The position numbers were made by a program, and so were the translations under genes. A stretch of DNA of 64,000 nt from Catellatospora tritici (GTDB lineage Bacteria; Actinomycetota; Actinomycetes; Mycobacteriales; Micromonosporaceae), in NCBI RefSeq assembly GCF_019083965.1, contig NZ_JAHRCY010000029.1, positions 1 to 64,000 of the forward strand. The letters run 5' to 3'. Position 1 is the first letter of the stretch. Every line of letters begins with the position of its first letter. Positions 60,183-64,000 of this stretch are shown in pieces. The notes beneath the pieces are model-generated. The model saw nothing but the letters and a program-made list of their open reading frames with translations. It made no database searches and was not told the origin of the DNA.

Positions 60183-60965
60183 TCAGGCGACGGATGCGAG
60201 GACGTCCGCCTTGGCGTAGAGGACACGGCGTCCGTTCGTCCGGCGGCGCCAGCTCTTCTCCGACGCGAGACGGTAGACGTTGCTCATGGACGTCTGGCAC
60301 AGCACCGCGACTTCTCCCGGCGTGAGCCAGGCGGCGCCGGCCTCATGCCGCTGACTCGCCCGGCGGTCCAGTTCTCGCCACTGGTACGCCGACCAGACAT
60401 GTTCGGCGCTGGCATCGCAACGGACCTCGCCGGGCAGCCGGTCCGAGCCTGCCTGAACGGTGGCGACGAGTTCACCCTCACAGTCGCCCACGACGCATCG
60501 GCTCACGCGGAATTTCCGCACCCCGCTCGGATTGACCACCCGTCGCGCGGCGGCTGCCGTCTCCGCCATCTCGGCGACCGCGTCGACGGCCGCGTGATGG
60601 CCGCAAAGCCAGTCTGCGTGCAGCCGGAGGAAGGCCGCCATCGCCGTGACGGACGGACTCGACGGCCCACATCCGCGCTCCGTCCGCACCAACTCGCTCC
60701 ACGCACGCAGACGGGCCCGAACCATGTCCCGGGCATCGACGGCGGCCGTATTGAGCTTGATTCCGAAAGAGGGTGTGCCCGACACCCGTTCGGCCTCCGG
60801 AGATGCGGCATCCAGCACCGACTCACACCCCTGGTAGAGCTCGGGGATGGACCGCAAGTCACTTTTGAAGCCTTCGAAGCAACTCACGCATACAGCCAGT
60901 CCGTCGGTTGACTGAAGCGCTTCGGAGTGACACCGCGGACACACCTCGCCGTGACAGTCATCCAT
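60183..60965 (-). CDS. zinc-ribbon and HTH protein of actinobacterial type
   Basis: A 260-residue protein from ATG 60965 (GGGGGA upstream). A zinc ribbon opens it (CHGEVCPRCHSEALQ, AVCVSC), followed by a helical middle with TERGCGPSSPSVTAMAAFLR and HADWLCGHHAAVDAVAEMAE, a second ribbon (SRCVVGDCEGELVATV, VRCDASAEHVW) and a C-terminal helix-turn-helix (LTPGEVAVLCQTSMSNVYRL, RRTNGRRVLYAKADVLAS). I know this multi-part layout from phage-associated and chromosomal actinobacterial proteins of unknown role. It is upstream of the NRPS gene by 86 bp on the same strand, so one operon is likely. It may be a regulator. Confidence 0.7.
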   Translation of the reverse strand: MDDCHGEVCPRCHSEALQSTDGLAVCVSCFEGFKSDLRSIPELYQGCESVLDAASPEAERVSGTPSFGIKLNTAAVDARDMVRARLRAWSELVRTERGCGPSSPSVTAMAAFLRLHADWLCGHHAAVDAVAEMAETAAAARRVVNPSGVRKFRVSRCVVGDCEGELVATVQAGSDRLPGEVRCDASAEHVWSAYQWRELDRRASQRHEAGAAWLTPGEVAVLCQTSMSNVYRLASEKSWRRRTNGRRVLYAKADVLASVA

Positions 60966-61516
60966 GAAACATCCCCCGTAGCAATTCAGCCTGTCGTTCC
61001 CCCCGGACATCCCCACGAGGCCTCGTGGTGCGGTATCGCGTTCTTCCGCGTGAACGCCGGGGTGCCGCATTCGTATCCGCCGGTTCAGGAGCGGGCGCAT
61101 GACGGTTGATCAGGGTTTCAGCCGTCGTTCCCACGGTCAACCGACTGTGACTCACCCCATATGAGGGCTACCACATCGCCGACCCCATAGGGCAGTCCCC
61201 TCATCATGGACATCAGAGGTTGCGGCGATTCACAACTGTCACGGTATTCCGGATCCTCGATTCGGTGATCTCGTGTTGTCGCCGTATGCTGGCGGGGCCT
61301 CTGGATGCGTAGCTTGCCTGTTGTCGAGAGCAATGGACGCAAGGAGGCTATTGACAAGCCCCCGCTCCGCTAAGAACATAGGTTCCACGTTGGCGCATTG
61401 CGACTTCACGCCATATGGCCCCTTCCGCCATATGGCGTTTACTATGCGCGGCACGCGGAATACTGCAGCCGAATCATTCGCTGACGCCCCTCGATTCCCA
61501 TGCAAGGACGGCCGAG
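60966..61516. promoter_or_regulatory. divergent promoter region of the NRPS/ABC locus
   Basis: A 551-bp AT-richer region between the leftward zinc-ribbon/NRPS operon and the rightward ABC exporter. It holds two CCATATGG palindromes (61411-61435) and ATA/TAT-rich tracts (CCCCATATGAGG near 61153) but no coding frame. AAGGACGG at 61504 serves the ABC start. Confidence 0.6.
61411..61435. promoter_or_regulatory. tandem palindromes CCATATGG x2
   Basis: CCATATGG at 61411-61418 and at 61428-61435, 17 bp apart, each flanked by CG and G/CG (CGCCATATGGC). They lie 82 bp before the ABC start. Such AT-centred palindromes are rare in this GC-rich window and suit a dimeric regulator bound at adjacent sites. 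Confidence 0.6.
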
Positions 61517-63301
61517 ATGACCCACGGACCAGACCTGCCCGAAGGCACGCGCCGGGTCCCTTACGTTTCCCCCGGCCTACCGGACCATCGGAGCCCGCTG
61601 CGGTTTCTGTGGTGGCTGACGACAAGTCAATACCGGCGGGTACTGATCGGTACCATTCTGGGCAGCGCGTGGATGTGTGCGATCATGCTGCCGCCGTACC
61701 TGCTGTCGAAGACCATCGACGAGGGGCTCAAGGCGCGAGACACCGGGATGCTGCTCCTCTGGATCGCAGCCGTCGTCGTCGCCGGGGCCGGGATCGCGAT
61801 CCTGGGCATCCTGCGACACCGCGCCATGACGCGCATCCGCGTGGACGCGGCCTACCGGACGATCCAGGTAGTCACACGCCACGTCACCCAGCTGGGGTCG
61901 ACGCTGTCCCGACAGGTGTCCGCGGGCGAACTCACGCACCTCCAAGCCGGTGACATCGGCAGGATCGCCCAGACACTGACCATCACCGGACCCGGCGTCG
62001 GGGCGGTCATCGCGTATGCCGCAACCGCCGTCATGCTGGTCCGGATCTCGGTCGCCATCGCCGTGGTGGTCCTGCTCGGCGTCCCGGCCCTGGCCCTGAC
62101 CGTCGGCCCGCTGCTGCGGAAGCTGCACGGCGCCGAAAGCCGCTACCGGGAGGACCAGGGGGCCATCACCGCCCTCGCCGGTGACATGGTGGCCGGCCTG
62201 AGCGTTCTCAACGGCATCGGCGGCAAGCCCCTGTTCGCCGGACGGTACCGGAAGCGGTCCCAGGCTCTGGTCCCCCTTGGCTACCGCGTCGCCAGCATCA
62301 CCAGCTGGGTCCAGGCACTCACCGCCTGGCTGCCCATGCTCTTCCTTGCCGTGGTGACGTGGATCAGCGCGCGGATGGCGGCCAGCGGGGACATCACCGT
62401 AGGCGAGCTGGTGGCGGTCTACGGATACGTCGCCGCTCTGCTCGTACCCGTCTCGTCCCTGATCGAAGGGGCCGACGATCTGCCGCGCGGGCTCGTGTCC
62501 GCACGTAGGGTGGTCGACATCCTGGCGCTCGCGCCGGCTGCCGAGCCGAACCGGATCCGACTCGACCCCCCAGCCACCCCCGGCCTCCTGCACGACCCCG
62601 TATCGGGCCTGGTGGTAGCCCCGGGCAAGGTGACGGCCCTGGTCGGTGCCCGTCCCGACGAGCCCCGAGCCGTGGTGGACCGGCTGGCCGGCTACACAGA
62701 CTCCGAGGCCTCCTGGGCAGACCACAAGCTGTCCGACTGGAACCGCACGGCTCTTCGGCGACATATTCTGCTCGCCGACAACGACGCCTACATGTTCGCC
62801 GGCACCCTGCGTTCCGTCGTCTCCGGCAGTGCCGTCCGCTCCGACGAGGACATCCGCCGGGCGCTGCACGCCGCCGCCGCGGAGGACATCATCGACGTGC
62901 TCCCCGACGGGCTCGACGCCCGCCTGGAAAATCGCGCCCGCAACGTCTCCGGAGGACAGCGCCAGCGGCTGCAGCTGTCCCGAGCCCTGCTCGCGGATCC
63001 GGCGGTGCTCCTGCTGGTGGAACCGACCTCGGCGCTGGACGCGCACACGGAGGCGACGGTCGCCGCCCGGGTGGCGGCGCACCGGCACGGGCAGACCACC
63101 CTCATCGTCAGCACATCGCCGCTCGTGCTCGGCCAGGCCGACGAGGTCGCCTACCTCGTGGACGGGAAGGTGCAGGCGACCGGCACGCACGGCGAGCTCC
63201 TTGCCCACCAGCCGGGATACGCGGCACTGGTGTTCCGCGGCAGCACCGAAGCCCCTGACGAAGCCGCAGTGGCGCAGCCCCTGGAAGGACAGCCCCGATG
63301 A
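61517..63301 (+). CDS. ABC exporter half-transporter with degenerate NBD
   Basis: A 594-residue TMD-NBD protein; ATG 61517 follows AAGGACGG. Six helices (for example LIGTILGSAWMCAIMLPPYL and WIAAVVVAGAGIAILGI) form the membrane domain. In the NBD the signature SGGQRQRLQLSRALLADP is normal, but Walker A is lost (ALVGARPDEPRAVVDRL lacks GKST), the Walker B Asp is Val (LLLVEPTSALD) and the H-loop His is Ser (IVSTSPLVLG). It therefore cannot hydrolyse ATP alone and must pair with a second subunit: the gene overlapping it (ATGA). Together they probably export the NRPS product, by location. Confidence 0.9.
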   Translation: MTHGPDLPEGTRRVPYVSPGLPDHRSPLRFLWWLTTSQYRRVLIGTILGSAWMCAIMLPPYLLSKTIDEGLKARDTGMLLLWIAAVVVAGAGIAILGILRHRAMTRIRVDAAYRTIQVVTRHVTQLGSTLSRQVSAGELTHLQAGDIGRIAQTLTITGPGVGAVIAYAATAVMLVRISVAIAVVVLLGVPALALTVGPLLRKLHGAESRYREDQGAITALAGDMVAGLSVLNGIGGKPLFAGRYRKRSQALVPLGYRVASITSWVQALTAWLPMLFLAVVTWISARMAASGDITVGELVAVYGYVAALLVPVSSLIEGADDLPRGLVSARRVVDILALAPAAEPNRIRLDPPATPGLLHDPVSGLVVAPGKVTALVGARPDEPRAVVDRLAGYTDSEASWADHKLSDWNRTALRRHILLADNDAYMFAGTLRSVVSGSAVRSDEDIRRALHAAAAEDIIDVLPDGLDARLENRARNVSGGQRQRLQLSRALLADPAVLLLVEPTSALDAHTEATVAARVAAHRHGQTTLIVSTSPLVLGQADEVAYLVDGKVQATGTHGELLAHQPGYAALVFRGSTEAPDEAAVAQPLEGQPR

Positions 63302-64000
63302 ACCGGTCCGACGAGACGCCCCGCCTGCCGATCGCCGATACCAGAACGGTTCGCCGGGCCGGCTGGCAGCTGTTGAAGGACGACTCGGGCGCCGTCTGCG
63401 GGATGCTGCTGCTGACCTGCCTTGCCGCGCTCGCCGGCGCGGCCGGCCCCTGGCTCCTCGGCCGCATCGTGACCAGGGTCGAGTCCGGTGACCTGTCCGT
63501 CTCGGGAATCGACGGACTGGCCGCGGCGGTACTCGGCTTCTCTGCGGCCGGACTGGTGCTGACGCGCTATGCGCGAAGCCTCTCCCACCGCTTCGGCGAG
63601 CGCGCGCTCGCCCGGCTGCGCGAGGAGACCATCGACCGCACCCTCTCGCTGCCGGGGCGTATCGCGGACGAGGTGGGCACCGGTGACCTGGTCACCCGAG
63701 CCACCCTGGACGTCTCGACCGTCGCGGCCACGCTGCGAAACGCGGCACCGGACATGTTCATCGCCGGCATCCAGGTCGTATTCATCTTCGCCGCGGTCTT
63801 CTTCCTCGACCCGCTGCTCGGGCTCTGCTCGGTGGTGGGGCTGCCGCTCGTGTGGGGGGTGAGCCGCTGGTACCTCGCGCGCTCCCGCGACGCCTACCTC
63901 GCCGAGGGCGCGGCTGCCGGCGAGGTCTCCGAGATCCTCAACTCCACCGCGCACGGCGCCCGTACCGTCGAGGCCTACGGGCTGCGCGCGCTGCAGAACA
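63298..64000 (+). CDS. ABC exporter half-transporter, 3' end cut
   Basis: ATG 63298 overlaps the stop of the previous gene (ATGA). The visible 234 residues cover the TMD: helices CGMLLLTCLAALAGAAGPWL, LAAAVLGFSAAGLVL, MFIAGIQVVFIFAAVFFLD and LLGLCSVVGLPLVWGVS. RFGERALARLREETIDRTL is the conserved intracellular loop of exporter TMDs, and GDLVTRATLDVSTVA its partner. The NBD lies beyond the window. By the rule for heterodimeric exporters it should carry the canonical Walker A and B that its partner lacks. Confidence 0.88.
   Translation, partial: MNRSDETPRLPIADTRTVRRAGWQLLKDDSGAVCGMLLLTCLAALAGAAGPWLLGRIVTRVESGDLSVSGIDGLAAAVLGFSAAGLVLTRYARSLSHRFGERALARLREETIDRTLSLPGRIADEVGTGDLVTRATLDVSTVAATLRNAAPDMFIAGIQVVFIFAAVFFLDPLLGLCSVVGLPLVWGVSRWYLARSRDAYLAEGAAAGEVSEILNSTAHGARTVEAYGLRALQN

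Noticed and set aside
1..64000. tRNA, rRNA or riboswitch genes
   Set aside because: No cloverleaf-like, rRNA-like or known riboswitch-like segment was noticed by eye; a covariance-model search was not possible.

Overview
The window is high-GC DNA with actinobacterial gene style: GTG and TTG starts, GGAGG ribosome sites, ATGA/GTGA stop-start overlaps, and many secreted proteins with Ala-rich signal peptides. Family content (SARP regulator, CBM/ricin/bulb-lectin exoproteins, TIR-WD40 proteins, NRPS) fits a filamentous actinomycete, probably Micromonosporaceae; that placement is inference. No rRNA, tRNA or CRISPR array was seen.

Layout. 0-7.7 kb: a YraQ-type permease (cut by the window edge) diverges from a His-rich YibE/F membrane protein, followed by a two-component system and a large secreted BNR beta-propeller protein. 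Three copies of the inverted repeat ATGACA-N4-TGTCAT tie this locus together. 7.8-9.1 kb: decayed transposases and a broken small gene. 9.1-12.7 kb: a SARP/AfsR-type regulator divergent from a 60-aa secreted peptide. 12.6-17.3 kb: an unrecognised four-gene module in which two paralogous small proteins each precede a membrane protein, one of them a giant M48-type metalloprotease. 17.6-22.1 kb: exoprotein genes (CBM-like repeats, lipoprotein, sialidase-like/ricin/bulb-lectin protein). 22.2-25.7 kb: a graveyard of truncated genes (ankyrin, surface protein, CBM35).

25.8-31.4 kb: a TIR-TM-WD40 protein, a decayed TIR-WD40 paralogue and a frameshifted membrane protein. 31.6-39.9 kb: hypothetical and secreted proteins (FN3/CBM2, M15-like, chymotrypsin-like protease), a cation/proton antiporter, and a TPR/coiled-coil protein paired with an HExxH protein. 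39.9-43.2 kb: remnants of TnpB, TIR and IS6 genes. 43.4-48.0 kb: metabolic genes (pirin, tautomerase, ABC-2-like membrane protein, thiolase, HxlR regulator), then an IS5-like remnant.

48.7-56.7 kb: an island with two intact TIR-WD40 proteins, an FGE-fold protein, a broken SUKH (SMI1/KNR4) gene and a NudC NADH pyrophosphatase next to one TIR gene. 57.0-64.0 kb: a natural-product locus with an A-T-C NRPS whose pocket residues predict threonine, a zinc-ribbon/HTH protein, and a divergent heterodimeric ABC exporter whose first subunit has a degenerate nucleotide-binding domain; the second runs off the end.

The most striking signal is five loci of one TIR-WD40 family, spanning intact, membrane-anchored, recently expanded and decayed states, next to an NAD-processing enzyme. 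The M48 module and the TPR/HExxH pair are the best candidates for undescribed systems. Identifications rest on motif reading from memory, without database searches.
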